Assembly: GCF_034702125.1 (NCBI RefSeq)
Contig: NC_085857.1
Coordinates: 56,357,577 to 56,421,576, forward strand
Direction of reading: 5' to 3'
Length of the DNA stretch: 64,000 bases
DNA from: Engraulis encrasicolus
Lineage: Eukaryota; Chordata; Actinopteri; Clupeiformes; Engraulidae
How positions within the stretch are numbered: the first letter of the stretch is position 1; each line of letters begins with the position of its first letter. This document shows, piece by piece, positions 30,241-41,105 of the stretch. The notes under the pieces are model-generated. The model was given only the letters and a program-made list of their open reading frames with translations, was not told the origin of the DNA and made no database searches. The position numbers and the translations under genes were made by a program.

Positions 30241-30745
30241 TGTGACGTCATCGGTCGAATGCTCCATTCATTTCAACGGGGCTCCCCAACGTTCGCACGT
30301 CTGTTATTTTTCGATAACGGACGGGTTGGTCTATAACAGACCGCTGTCAATGGCAACAAGACTTTTCACTGCTAAAGCGACTTTTCAACAAGACTCTAAT
30401 CAGCTGCTGTGATAGACAACTCCTGTTGTCCTGGCTACCTAGCTGTTAGCGGTGTTCCACAACGGCACTGTTTTGTTATCTTTTGACATTAAAAACTATA
30501 GTAGACTTCACATTAAATAGGCCTAAAGAAATGTCCCCGCCATGTGTGAATCATTTAAGTATATCCATATAATAAGCGGGTTAACTTTCGGCGAGTCGGT
30601 CGCTTTGTGGAATAGCAGCACTTCAGAGAGAACAAGACCCCTCCGCTCCGCGTCGGGGTCTAAAGATTCTCTCTGTCGTGCTGCTATTCCACGGTAGCGT
30701 CCTTCTCGCCGAACGTTAACCCTTACATAATGTAGTACCCATAGC
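30241..30745. mobile_element. Non-coding insertion containing a 145-bp palindrome
   Basis: This segment interrupts one of two copies of a duplicated region (30167-31155 and 31954-32490). The flanks match the uninterrupted copy on both sides, so it is an insertion of about 0.5 kb. No coding frame. Edges are approximate. Confidence 0.5.
30578..30722. repeat. Large imperfect palindrome
   Basis: GGGTTAACTTTCGGCGAG at 30578 pairs with the reverse complement of CTCGCCGAACGTTAACCC at 30705-30722. Arms of about 65 bp (sharing TGGAATAGCAGCAC and AGAGAGAA) surround a GC-rich loop TCCGCTCCGCGTC. It would form a strong hairpin in RNA or single-stranded DNA. Confidence 0.85.
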
Positions 30746-31155
30746 CTACCTGTTGGTATCTGTGGGACAAAAGACTTGGGGCAGGGCTATGCCATGTCTT
30801 TGGCATAGAAAGTGTATTTGTGGTGACAAAAGGAAAAACGTGAGAGTAGTAATAGGAGAAGTAGAAGAGTGTTTTGTATTTGTGGTAAATTGGTTATAGC
30901 ACCACCTGATCAAACATGCAGCACAAAACACAAATGCATCTCCTTTGATCTTTAGATCTGCCTGTGAGTGTTACTGTAATTGCCAACTGGTTGCGTGACC
31001 TGTTCCACCACATTTCTTTAGTGGGCATTAATGAGGGCATCAATGTCTGGCATAGTTTGTTTCCCCTTTGCATGGCTGTTTCCACTCCTTCAGCTGTGTT
31101 ATCAACAGACCAACGCCGTCTCATGCCACCAGCCTGACTGCACTCTGTTGACATT
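30746..31155. repeat. Diverged duplicate, copy 1
   Basis: Together with 30167-30240 it matches 31954-32490. Shared points are GACAAAAGACTTGGGRCAGG, TTGCCAACTGGTTG, GGCATCAATGTCTGGC and CTCATGCCACCAGCCTG. No gene. Confidence 0.65.
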
Positions 31156-31345
31156 CTTCTACAACACTACACTACACTACATTACAGTACACTTACAGTA
31201 GCTAACACTTTTATCCAATGCAACTTACAGTTATTAAGTACAGGGCATTGGTTACAGTCCCTGGAGCAATGTGGGGTTAGGCACCTCAGCCTTGAGGTGT
31301 GATAAGGACTGGAAAAGTGGGATTCGAACCGACAACCCTCTGAAC
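31156..31345 (-). mobile_element. HE1-like SINE, 5'-truncated
   Basis: On the minus strand, the B-box GGTTCGAATCCC is followed by the GGTGCCTAACCCCAC-type body and GGGACTGTAACCAATGCC, then an L2-like tail with ATGTAGTGTAGTG. The A-box half of the tRNA head is missing. Confidence 0.7.
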
Positions 31346-31800
31346 AAAAAAACCCTGAAAGGTGTGTGATAACATTTCATTCGTCCACAGTTGCTCTGCA
31401 TATTTTGGGGCCCTAAGCTAAATATGGTCATGGGGCCCGCTTTTATCATTTTTGCCTGTATTTACTGTGATCGGGCCCCAATCATCCCATATGAATCCAC
31501 TCATCTGTCACAGGCAGAGCTACCATATGGTAGTTTGTGTACACACATGCACCGTCGGTGAAAATCAGGCTATCTGCAGCCCCCTCGGGATCCCCTGCCC
31601 CCACTTTGAAATCCATTGCTCTGGAATATCTACTGAAATGACAACGGCAGAGAGGACACAAATTTTCCTCTGTACAGAAGTGGAAACTGAAGGAATCAGC
31701 AATTACTAGGTCTGTGCTTTTAGTGTAGCCTACTTAGTGTATGGCCATGTCTTTGCTTTTGTAAAGCGACCTTGGTTCCATGATACAGTAGGTGCTATAA
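31346..31800. other. Intergenic, unassigned
   Basis: No gene seen. Short plus-strand frame 31452-31709 has no recognisable motif. Confidence 0.4.
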
Positions 31801-31804
31801 AATG

Positions 31805-31925
31805 CTAAGTTATTGTAATCATTATTATTACTATTATTGTTGCTATGATTAGCATTAAATTACTACTACCACTACTACAATAATAATAATAATAGTAATA
31901 ATCATAATAATCATAATAATCATAA
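31805..31925. repeat. (ATT)n/(AAT)n microsatellite
   Basis: Interrupted trinucleotide run with ATTATT, ACTACT and AATAAT blocks. Confidence 0.85.
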
Positions 31926-31953
31926 CGTAGTAGTGGTGGTAGTAGTACAACAA

Positions 31954-32490
31954 AGCAACCAATGCTTTGGATAGAGGAATCTCACAATGAAATGCAATGC
32001 AATTGTTAGTTGTTATTATACAGCTATGATCTGTTGTCATGTGTGTGACAAAAGACTTGGGACAGGGCTGAACCACATCTTTAGATGGAAAGTGCATTTG
32101 TGGTGACAAAAGAAAAAAACAGAGAGCGCTCTAGAGTCCTTTCTCCAGGCTGAATGGGTGCATCTGGTCATTTCATAGTCTGATAGACTGAATACAAAAC
32201 ACTGTCCTCTGAGTCAAGGTTGTACAAGAGAGTGCTTTGCATGTATGGTAAAAGCACGCAACATGACAGGCAAATGACCCTTTGATCCTTTGATTCACAG
32301 GCTGGTTTTTATTGCCAACTGGTTGAGTGACCCGTTTCACCAGTTTGCTTTAGTGGGCATTAATGACGGCATCAATGTCTGGCGTAGTTTGTTTCCCCTT
32401 TGCATTGCTGTTGCCACTCCTTAGTTATTTTGTTTCCTGGGCTGATGTCTCATGCCACCAGCCTGTCTGCACTCTGTTGGCATTCTTGTA
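31954..32490. repeat. Diverged duplicate, copy 2 (uninterrupted)
   Basis: Partner of 30167-30240 plus 30746-31155, without the palindromic insertion. It shows the pre-insertion arrangement. Confidence 0.65.
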
Positions 32491-33111
32491 AGTTGTGTCC
32501 AATTAGGGCCCAGGGTCCCGTGCTCTTTCACTGATTCCCTATTTCTGACTTTGAATTAAATGGGTCTGATCTGACATTGTATGCATATAGTATGACTGAA
32601 TGGAGTCTACTGTGGGAAGTTTGGGAACCCCGAGCCTGGCACCTGGGCCATCTTAATCCGGAGGGCACCTGCCTCTTTTCCCTTTACTGGACAAAAATGC
32701 CCTTAATACAGCAGGCTTTTCACAAGATTATCCAGCCGATCAACCAAGCATAGTTCTATTGTGGTTTATCCACAGGAGTACAGTAGCTGTCATAGTAATA
32801 ACCCTTACAAAGATTAACCATCTACTATTTAACTTTGGTATAGTATTTGCCATAAACCATGGTTCCCCCAAACCACATTTTTTTAAACTATGGTGTCCCC
32901 CGCCCAATGTTTCCTTATGCTTGCATCTCTTAAGCCTGGTTTCCTTCAGTTGGAGGACACACACTGTAGCGGCAGATCAAGTACCCAAACAGCCACCACG
33001 CCCTCCCTTTTAGCGCTCAAAAGACCCCTTGCCGCGATCAACGTATATTTCTCCCAGGCTGAATTGTCCGCGATCTGCCACTGCCCCCCACTGACCGTAT
33101 CTGTCCCCCAA
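32491..33111. other. Intergenic, unassigned
   Basis: No gene seen. Frames on both strands at 32740-33013 are short and lack motifs. Confidence 0.4.
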
Positions 33112-33120
33112 CTGAAGGAG

Positions 33121-33288
33121 TCTTAAAATACATTTTTGTCTTTATAATGACAGTACAGTGCAGATGGTGACAGGAAGCGAGTTGGAAGAGAGAGATGGGG
33201 AAGGGCTGGCAAAGGACCCGGGCCAGGAATCGAAACCGGGTCGGCCGCATTGCAAACGAGTGCCCTACCATATGCTCCATGGTAGGGC
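33121..33288 (-). mobile_element. tRNA-derived SINE, full-length head
   Basis: On the minus strand it starts GGCCCTACCATGGAGCATAT, with a degenerate A-box (CATATGGTAGGGC), then GCAATGCGGCCGACCC, the B-box GGTTTCGATTCC, a CTTTGCCAGCCC...CCATCTCTCTC body and a short A-rich tail. Flanked by the 9-bp duplication CTGAAGGAG (33112-33120 and 33289-33297). Confidence 0.8.
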
Positions 33289-33297
33289 CTGAAGGAG

Positions 33298-33791
33298 GAG
33301 TCAAAACAGACCTTTAGTGTTGGCTGCCCGTTTGCGAATATTCTGTACCAAATGCGGTCATTCTAAAATCTAACAATAGCATTCGGAAGAAAGAAAGGGG
33401 ATATTGGCTAATTGCCCCCTGAAGTGAAGTAGTGACAAAAGAATGTGATGGCAGTTGTGTGATGGTATTGCTAGATGTGTTTTACCTACCCGCTCACGTC
33501 TGCTCATCAGCTTTTTCCTTTTCTTCCCACGTAATCAGTCTTCCCCGCAAGGCCCAGTCGTTTGACTTTTAAGATTCTCAAAGAATCTATTTCATGCTTC
33601 TGCGAGACAGAAATAAACTGAGTTAGTCTTTTTTTATACACCATGATCACATAAATGAGTTCTGAGTAAACATTCTGTTCCCCAGTACCCAGAATCCTTA
33701 ATAGCCTGGATGATGGCCTTGGTGACCTCGTCATTATTAGGTTATCTACAGCTGAACAGCAAACATACAATGCTGTACACTTTTCAGTAAA
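33298..33791. other. Intergenic, unassigned
   Basis: No gene seen; the minus-strand frame 33507-33836 has no motif and runs into the foldback element. Confidence 0.4.
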
Positions 33792-34858
33792 CACACAATT
33801 TATTCCCAAAATGATCATAGAGTAAGTGTAATACATCTTTTCAGCTTATGGCAGAAAAGTAAGGTCAGTAGTATAACTTGAATGACATATTTGTCCATTT
33901 ATTGTGTAATTATGCTAGTGGAAAAGTGAGTACACTCCAGTGTTAAACTGTCTGAGAAGGGGCCGTGCTGGCACGAAACGTCTTGAAATTGAAAGGGATT
34001 TAAAGGGAGGTCATCGGTGTGCGTTTCATCCTTGCCTTACATTGAACTTTTACAGTTGAAGTCTACACCAGGTCAAAATAGACGTGTGTGAAATTTGAAT
34101 GAAATCATATGGAGAGTATGTATCGTGATCCGCTTCAGTAGTCACAGTACATGTTGACAAGCATGTTTCTTTTGGTGAAATTCAGCTTCCTACTGTTGAT
34201 GGCATCCACACAGCCCCAAGCTGTGCAACTCTCACTACCATACTTGACTGGACTGCATGGGCACTTTTCTTTGTACAAATCACTTTTTACCACCACACAT
34301 GCTTGACACCATCTAAAGCTAATTTGTTTATCCTGGTGTTATTAGATCACAGTAGTACATGGTTCCAGTAACCCTTAGTTTGACTCTGATGAGACCATGA
34401 CAAACAACTATTTTATTAGAGGGTGTCAAGCATGTGTGATGGTGAAAAGTGATTTGTACAAAGAAAAGTGTCCCATGCTGAAAGTCAAGCATGTTGGTGG
34501 GACTGAAATGTTTCGAACCTGTATGAATGCCACCAACAGTAGGAAGTTGAATTTCACCACTAGAAACATGCTTGTTAACATGTACTGTGACTACTGAAGA
34601 TCATCAGATCATGATACTCTCCATAGGATTTCATGCAAACACATCTAGTTTAGCCAGGTCCAGACTCGAAATGTTAAGGTCAATGTAAGGCAAGGATGAA
34701 ATGCACACCGGTGACCTCCCTTTTGCACCAGCATCATTTCACAACAATGGACAAATATGTCATTTAAGATATACTATAGTATTGACCTTACTTTTCTGCA
34801 GTAAGCTGAAAAGATGTTTTATTACACTTACTCTATGGTCATTTTGGGAATAACTTGT
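33792..34858. mobile_element. Foldback element derived from a Tc1-like transposon
   Basis: Left arm 33792-34331 and right arm 34400-34858 are inverted copies. TTATTCCCAAAATGATCATA at the left tip pairs with the reverse complement of TATGGTCATTTTGGGAATAA at the right. Both arms contain TTCAGCTTCCTACTGTTGAT-type and CATGCTTGTCAACATGTACT-type sequence. The left arm has about 70 bp extra (33915-33990). The arm sequence read as GTCAAGCATGTT...GGGGCTGTGTGG resembles the catalytic-domain middle of a Tc1 transposase (KLNFT.RNMLVN). Related fragments occur at 39820 and 41520. Confidence 0.6.
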
Positions 34859-34859
34859 T

Positions 34860-36930
34860 TGTTTATTAAAATATTGTCACTTTTTCGACAATTTTCACAA
34901 AAGAGGAGTTCTAGCGGCAAATTTGAGGAAAAGCTGGTAAACCATGTTTTTTCCATAATTTGAGGGTGCTGATTCTGAATATTGTGTTTACCAAACCGAA
35001 TTATGAGTTTTAAACCTTCTAATTTGCATATTAAAATGAGCAAAACGTTTTTTTTTCTTTTATTATTATTATTTCTAAACCAATCAGTTAAACATCATAG
35101 CATTAAGGTTAAATGTCATATTTAAGTGCTAAAATAGTGCAGGAGTCATAACCAAATATTTATTAAACATGTTGGATGGAATTAAGGCAATAAAACAAGG
35201 TAGTTTATTAATAACAACGTTTATTAATAACAGATGGGATAAAGGTACTAAAGCAAACGGAATTCATAAAACGAACCATTTTAACTGCTCTTAAACCTGA
35301 AATCAAACTAATAACAGGCCTAAATAAAAAATACAAATCAAATTTATTTACAGCAGAGAGTGTGCATCATCTTGCACGTTTCCCCCTGGTTGTGCTCTAA
35401 ATTGATATGTCTCTGTACCTGTCAAATGTAGTGTCAATTCTGTCAAAATGTTTGCCAAATGCAAGCACTCTTCTCACAAACTTGCTGGCATATTGCCCAA
35501 ATATGTTGCAGTCAGATGGTTGTCCTAGCATCATAACAAAAGCTTGACCATCGATCACTAGCGTTGAATGAATGTCTGTCACTGCTGGACATTCCACATC
35601 ACCACATAGCACCTGACAGAGGATAGATTTATTTCCACTTCTCAAATAGCCATCACTGTCTGCAATAGCAGTGGGGACAGTCATCAACTCGTGTCTGAGG
35701 ATTTTCCCCAAGTCCACATCCCTTCCTGTGTCATATGCTGTGATAATGCGCTGCAAAACATTTCTTTCAGCTTTGGTGACTAACTTTTCCACTCCTTTCT
35801 TTCCTGCCCTGTGAAGAGTGGCAAATGTAGGAGGTTCATTTTTTGGCAAAGGTAGAGAGAATGACTAGAGAGAATGACTATAACATGACACCATGGACAG
35901 AATGACTAGAGAGCATCTCCACGTCATGTTATATATCCCAATATTTCAGTGAAGCAGTAAACTATTCTCAATAAAGGGTAAAAGCTGATGATAGCAAACA
36001 GGGCCCAAAGACTTGTTAAAATAAAAACAAGAATGGTCGGTCATCTAGAATCCAACTCTACTTTAGATCTGTGTCAGGAATTTGTTGATCTGTTCATCAA
36101 ATTAATGAAAAGAAAAACACAAGTTTTAAAAAGTTACAATAGTAGTTGCAGTATAGTGGTTGCAGTACAGTGGGCGCTAATGCTAATCAAGCATCATATG
36201 GTGATTTATGTATTTTATTATAATATTTGTCATATTGATACATGTTGATATTTGTTTAGTGGACTTTTTATGAAATATGTTTAATTAAAGAGAACTTCAT
36301 TCGCCTATATGACTGCTATGCTATTATGCTAATTAACACACTTAATCATCAAAATCTGTCTTGGCAAACATAATATTTAGAATCACCACTCTCAACTTAC
36401 AGGTAATATCGATTTCATTTGCTGTTAGATCCCTTTTTCTGAATGTATTTCGGCGATTTTTGCACAGTTGTGTACTAGTACAATTTTAAGAAAAAAAGAA
36501 TGCTAGTGGCATATTTGAAGAAAAGTAGGTAAATAAGTCTATTTTCATATATTTTTGGGGTGCTGATTAGAAATATTATGTTTACCGAGCTGGATGTTTT
36601 GTGCCATCCTTGTAATTTGCATTAGTATGGGACTTTTTGTTAACATTTTATGAGTCGGCCATCTTGAAAGTCAGTCATCTTGAATCAGCATCAGCATACA
36701 AGATTTGGTGACAATTTATCAACCCTTTCAAAAGATATAGCAGAGACAAAGAATCTCCATTCGCCTAGTATGACTGCTATGCTATTATGCTAATTAGCAG
36801 GCTTAAAACTCAAAATTCAGCTTGGTAAACAAAATATTTGGATTCAGCACCCTCAAATTATGGGAAATAGCATGTTTACCAACTTTTCCTCAAACTTTCC
36901 GCCAGACCCTTTTTTTGAAGGCTTTCCTGA
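34860..36930. repeat. Region of four related dispersed modules
   Basis: A module with GTTTACC..., GGTGCTGATT and TAATTTGCATTA occurs at about 34915-35045 and 36490-36640. It occurs inverted at about 36355-36430 and 36815-36910. Two of these are preceded by the same block ATGACTGCTATGCTATTATG (36309 and 36768), so the region expanded by local duplication. The ORF at 35397-35849 sits between modules. Confidence 0.6.
35397..35849 (-). pseudogene. Conserved uncharacterised protein fragment (FDRYRD family)
   Basis: 150-residue open frame on the minus strand. It has ERNVLQRIITAYDTGRDVDL, KILRHELMTVPTAIADSDGY, STLVIDGQAFVMMLGQP and ends FDRIDTTFDRYRDISI then a stop. I recall proteins with the same order of motifs (polar start, VDGQA, then VxFDRYRxxSIK) in fish and cnidarian genomes, often in many copies, but I cannot name the family or its function. 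The usual continuation after SIK is absent. The piece lies between dispersed repeats and is probably a fragment of a mobile or multicopy gene. Confidence 0.5.
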
Positions 36931-37466
36931 GATTTCTGCCTAGTCTGGTACAACTTGCCACTGCAATACAATCGCATAGATATGCTAGGAAATGCTGTTA
37001 CAAACAGTGGACAATTGTTTCTTGAATTTCCCACAGGATGAATAAAGTGCTATCTATTGTATCTGTAAAAGACAGCCTACTGATGCTTTCTCTAGTTTGA
37101 CTACACTGTAAAACATTGCAGCCCCGTTTAGTTGAAACCACTTACTAGCTCTCTTCAACACAATGAGCTCTGATAAGTCCCTGATATTTAACTTTACTGA
37201 GGAAGTTTTTCCTCTAATACAACTTACAAATGCCTATTGTGTTGATTATTTGATAGTTATGGCAGATTTGAAGTGTTGAATGAACTTAGGTCGGCAAGTC
37301 AGCAGTTGAAAAAAAGAAAGAGGGGGAAAGGCGAGAATATTAAACTCTGAGAAATCCATTGAGTTGAACAGCCATAGTTTGATTGAACTTGGTTTAGAAA
37401 GTCATAGGTTTGAATGAAAATAACCGGGAATCTGTGGGGGTGGGGCTAAGCAACATCAACCGCATG
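36931..37466. other. Intergenic, unassigned
   Basis: No gene seen. Contains CTACACTGTAAAAC at 37101, a phrase that also ends the tandem array at 43130-43142 in inverted form. Confidence 0.4.
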
Positions 37467-37474
37467 CATGAAAG

Positions 37475-38322
37475 CAGTGTTGCCAATTTAGCGACTTTGT
37501 CGCTAGATTTAGCGACTTTTTGCCACCTCTGGCGACAAAAAAAATCATCTAGCGACATCTGGCCGAATCTAGCAACTATTTCGCTTGTCAGTGTCCCTCC
37601 CCACGACACCACACAATGCATTTCCAGAGGCGGCGGGTAGAGACAGACGTGACGATGCACCACGGTGTGGCAGCTTTTGTGATACGCACAGGATTTCTCA
37701 TGCAGGTACATCTGCTTGTATGAGACAACAGCAAGCGATATGGGACAAAGATATGGCAAGAACCGAATGTCAACATAAACCGAGATTACACAATCTTCGA
37801 TATGGTCACCAAATGTTTTGGGACTGTCATTTATGTTATGCCTACACTTTGGAATTAGATCAGAGTCTCTGGTTACACAGGTTTATTTAACTTTACAAGC
37901 ATATGACAAATTTAAATGAGCACTAGCAGGCTGGCCGCACCGACCGCAGTGAATCTCGGGCACATTGCGACACAAAACTCATCTAGTGCCTTTAGCGACT
38001 TTTTGGTGCATGTGGCGACTTTTTAAAACGTGCATTTTCAGTGACAAATGAATTGTTTTTCCACATAATTCTGACTCTGCGCCGCCGTCAGAAGCGTTTC
38101 CCATGGTTAAGCGGGGCTGCAGATAAGCTCTGATCTCCAAAAAGTAGCTAGCACTGCCCACTTGTACTGTGGACGAAAGCAGGTGGGCACGTTTTCTGTA
38201 GATCAGCGCGCCGTGCGTGACATTGTGACGTCATACGTAACGTCATGACGTCATCTAGCGACTTCTAGCGACTTTTCAGCAAGCCCATAGCGACTTTGGC
38301 TGATTTTCTTTTGGCAACACTG
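37475..38322. mobile_element. hAT-type element, non-autonomous, 848 bp
   Basis: Ends CAGTGTTGCCAA and TTGGCAACACTG, flanked by CATGAAAG (37467-37474) and CATGAAAT (38323-38330), an 8-bp duplication with one change. The interior has many copies of TAGCGACTT in both orientations near the ends. The plus frame 37585-37890 inside has no recognisable domain. Confidence 0.75.
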
Positions 38323-40775
38323 CATGAAATTGGAACTTCAGGCTGAGTCAAATGAGCCAGCTCTGAAGAAATAATAGCTTAATAACGCAGAGAAACTCGA
38401 TTCTCGTGCAAAAATAAGAAATCGCAGCTGCACTGAAGCGCAAGAAGACTGTTGGTAATGGAATTACTAAGGACCTCAACATCAACCGTCAAATGGATTT
38501 AGGAAACTCCAACTCTCAGGAAACTTCATGGCAATTGAAGTCTTTGGCCGGTAAGTTTAACAATTTTAATCTTCAGAAGATAATGTAACATGTGTATCCC
38601 GGTTGAACTGAAGCTCAAAAGGATAGACTTAAAAAAAAACTCTGATGTGGTGGGCTCACTGTACAGTCATGTTGCTTGCAAAATATGAAATGTTTAATGT
38701 AGCCTACTGGTGTAATCTCGCGTCATGAACGAAATGGTTATTGCTTATTTCAAAGGGCAGGTTATCCACATTTCACGAGTTTGTTGTTCTAAATGGCGAA
38801 TCGTCAGATTGCTATGCTAGTTCTATGGTTGTGTCCGAACACAGCAGCGTTGCGAAAGGGGACCTCTTCCTTTTTTACGCAGCATTTTTACGCAGCATTA
38901 GAACTACCATTTAGAAAGTCGCCCTGTGGAATTTTGTTCAGACTACTCTAAAAGGAAATGACTGTGTATAATCTCGGCTGTTTATTTACTTCATTTTAAT
39001 CGAAGTCAAATTCATGTAGGCCTACTGCTGAAGGACATTGTTAGCTGTATTTCAAAGGTGTCAGTTAGCCATTGCGGCAGCATGCCTCTTGAAGGGATGT
39101 TTTCAGCGCGATGCTGCTATATCACATTCGGTAGATGACATTAGTCAAGAGGAAATCATGTATAAATGTAGTAATACAAGAGAAATATTGTGTTTTAACT
39201 ACAGGGTGCAAAATCATGCTTCTACCAACGGATGATGGGGTCTGACGATGGAGTTGACTGGAACATTCTCACAGAGGAGGAATTTGTGAGGATTCTGAAC
39301 CACTCATTGAGGCCGTGGAGTGTGTTGTTTAATGAGTAATACAGGTAAATCTGACTATGGCATGCAAAGAATGGATTTGTTAATTGAGCAATATAATCCA
39401 TAGTAGTGTGATGTTCTCATTCTTATTCATTCACATAAACTTCAATCCCCTGTTGTTTTGATGTCTCCATCGCTCATCATTATTTTCTTTTCTGCTATCT
39501 GCTTCAGCTAACTGCAGTGTTCCACAAGACTGTTAACCTACCACAGACCTTCATGGGACCTTTCCATTCTTTCTGGGTTGGCTTGAGGTTCTTCGTTGGA
39601 GAGCAAATGAAAACAGGTAGGTAGCCTACTGTGCTCTATAGACTGTATGGAATGTAATATGTACAATATGTTCTGTGCTGTGTTTTTTTCCATCACTATA
39701 TACAGAGATTGTGATTCAAGGTAATACATACAATTCATTTACATTCACCAGTTTTTGCAGGACACAGACCCAAACCGTGTATTTATATGATGATGCACTT
39801 TTTTTGTAAAACTGTTTACCACCACACATCCTTGACGCCAGCTAAAGAAAATTAGTTTGAAACCCCTTGAAATAGCATATTTCAGCATACTAAAATGAAT
39901 CAAACTACTTAATGTTCAATAATGCTTTATAAAAATGCCATTAATCCGCCAGATATTTGGGATGGTCAATTTATGACACTGTTTTAGGTAAGATTTCACT
40001 CATGTGAATGCATAGTAAGAGATATCCCCAACCTGAAGTGTTAGTGATCGCAAATTATGCACGGCCACAGATGGCACACACATTTGTTTTAATTTTGTTC
40101 TGACATTATGGGGGGGCAGAACCTTGCCATCCAAGGGCCGCATCTAGGCCCAGGGCCTCCATTTGAATAGCCCTGGTCTAAGGCCTAGACACTGAGCTTT
40201 CTTGATTACTTCTTAATTTCTACCCATTACTTTTTAAATTGGCACAACCGACAAAATGGATTGGCTATCAGTGTTGCTCCTCAACTGAACTGGCTAATAT
40301 CACAGAAGTAAGCTTATCAGTGACTTGGGAAGTGCATAACTTTGAAGAGAGATGATCTTTCCAGTTTCAACTAATTTGCAGCAAGTCCAAGGCGTGGAAA
40401 ATGTTCTTCTTACCTCTTGCTTTAAATCTCTCTACACCTTTATCCTAGACCATCCTGGTGTGCTATGTGCACATCATGATTCTTTGCGTTCCCCAATATT
40501 CTCTAAACGTACACGTGAGACCTTATGATGACTTGATTAACTGCAGGTTAACTTTGTTGTGTTATTATAATACATGTCATAGTACTTTATTATTGTGTGG
40601 GCTTTTGTGTTGGTTTTTCACATAACATGTCCATGTCATGGGCATTAAAGCTATGATAAATATGAAGGGATTTTTGATTTCTATGCACAATTTTAAACTT
40701 GGTGCTACTATTTCACACATCACAAGAATGGCATGAAAGTCTCAAGCTTAAATATTTGTTTGTTTATGTCCTCAG
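38323..40775. other. Region upstream of the SAMD3-like exon; no sure exon
   Basis: Three places look exon-like but cannot be proven. 38442-38549 is open and ends at GGCCG|GTAAGT. 39224-39340 reads GSDDGVDWNILTEEEFVRIL. 39509-39616 is open and ends AAAACAG|GTAGGT. None matches a domain I know. A short Tc1-foldback-related piece lies at 39820-39860. The rest is A/T-rich unassigned sequence. Confidence 0.35.
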
Positions 40776-41105
40776 GTCCATGATGACTCACTTGACGAGG
40801 TAATGGCTGTCATGGATCTGGGACTGCTTATCGGACACAAAGGTGTTCTCGAAGATGCTTTTCCGTCTGAGGTCTTCCATTTGGCAGTGGTGGTAGAGAA
40901 AAAAATCGTTCTGTACAACCTACATGACATCCCTACTGGCTTCGCCATGCTGCTGGGCACCATCTATTGCCTTAATTTGGAATACCCCAAAATGTTGAGG
41001 TACACCTTCGAGTTCCTGCAGAAAGCCATCATGGGCATTCAAGCTGAGAAATGCTCTGCAAGAGTGCATGGGCTCAGAAATAAACTTCTGCCCTACCGCA
41101 TGTAA
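40776..41105 (+). CDS. Terminal exon of a SAMD3-like protein (partial)
   Basis: After an acceptor TTATGTCCTCAG the frame reads VHDDSLDEVMAVMDLGLL, AVVVEKKIVLYNLHDIPTGF, AMLLGTIYCLNLEYPKMLRY, TFEFLQKAIMGI and CSARVHGLRNKLLPYRM, then stop. This closely resembles the C-terminal exon of the multicopy fish genes annotated as sterile alpha motif domain-containing protein 3-like, where a long acidic linker precedes this block. About 110 residues, no internal stop. The function of that C-terminal region is unknown to me. No SAM domain or other upstream exon is visible in the window, and a hAT element and repeats lie upstream. It may be a functional last exon with distant partners or an isolated remnant. 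Confidence 0.6.
   Translation, partial: VHDDSLDEVMAVMDLGLLIGHKGVLEDAFPSEVFHLAVVVEKKIVLYNLHDIPTGFAMLLGTIYCLNLEYPKMLRYTFEFLQKAIMGIQAEKCSARVHGLRNKLLPYRM

Noticed and set aside
38442..39616. Upstream exons of the SAMD3-like gene
   Set aside because: Three exon-like stretches end at plausible donors but match no domain I know and the frames cannot be linked, so they are only mentioned, not called.
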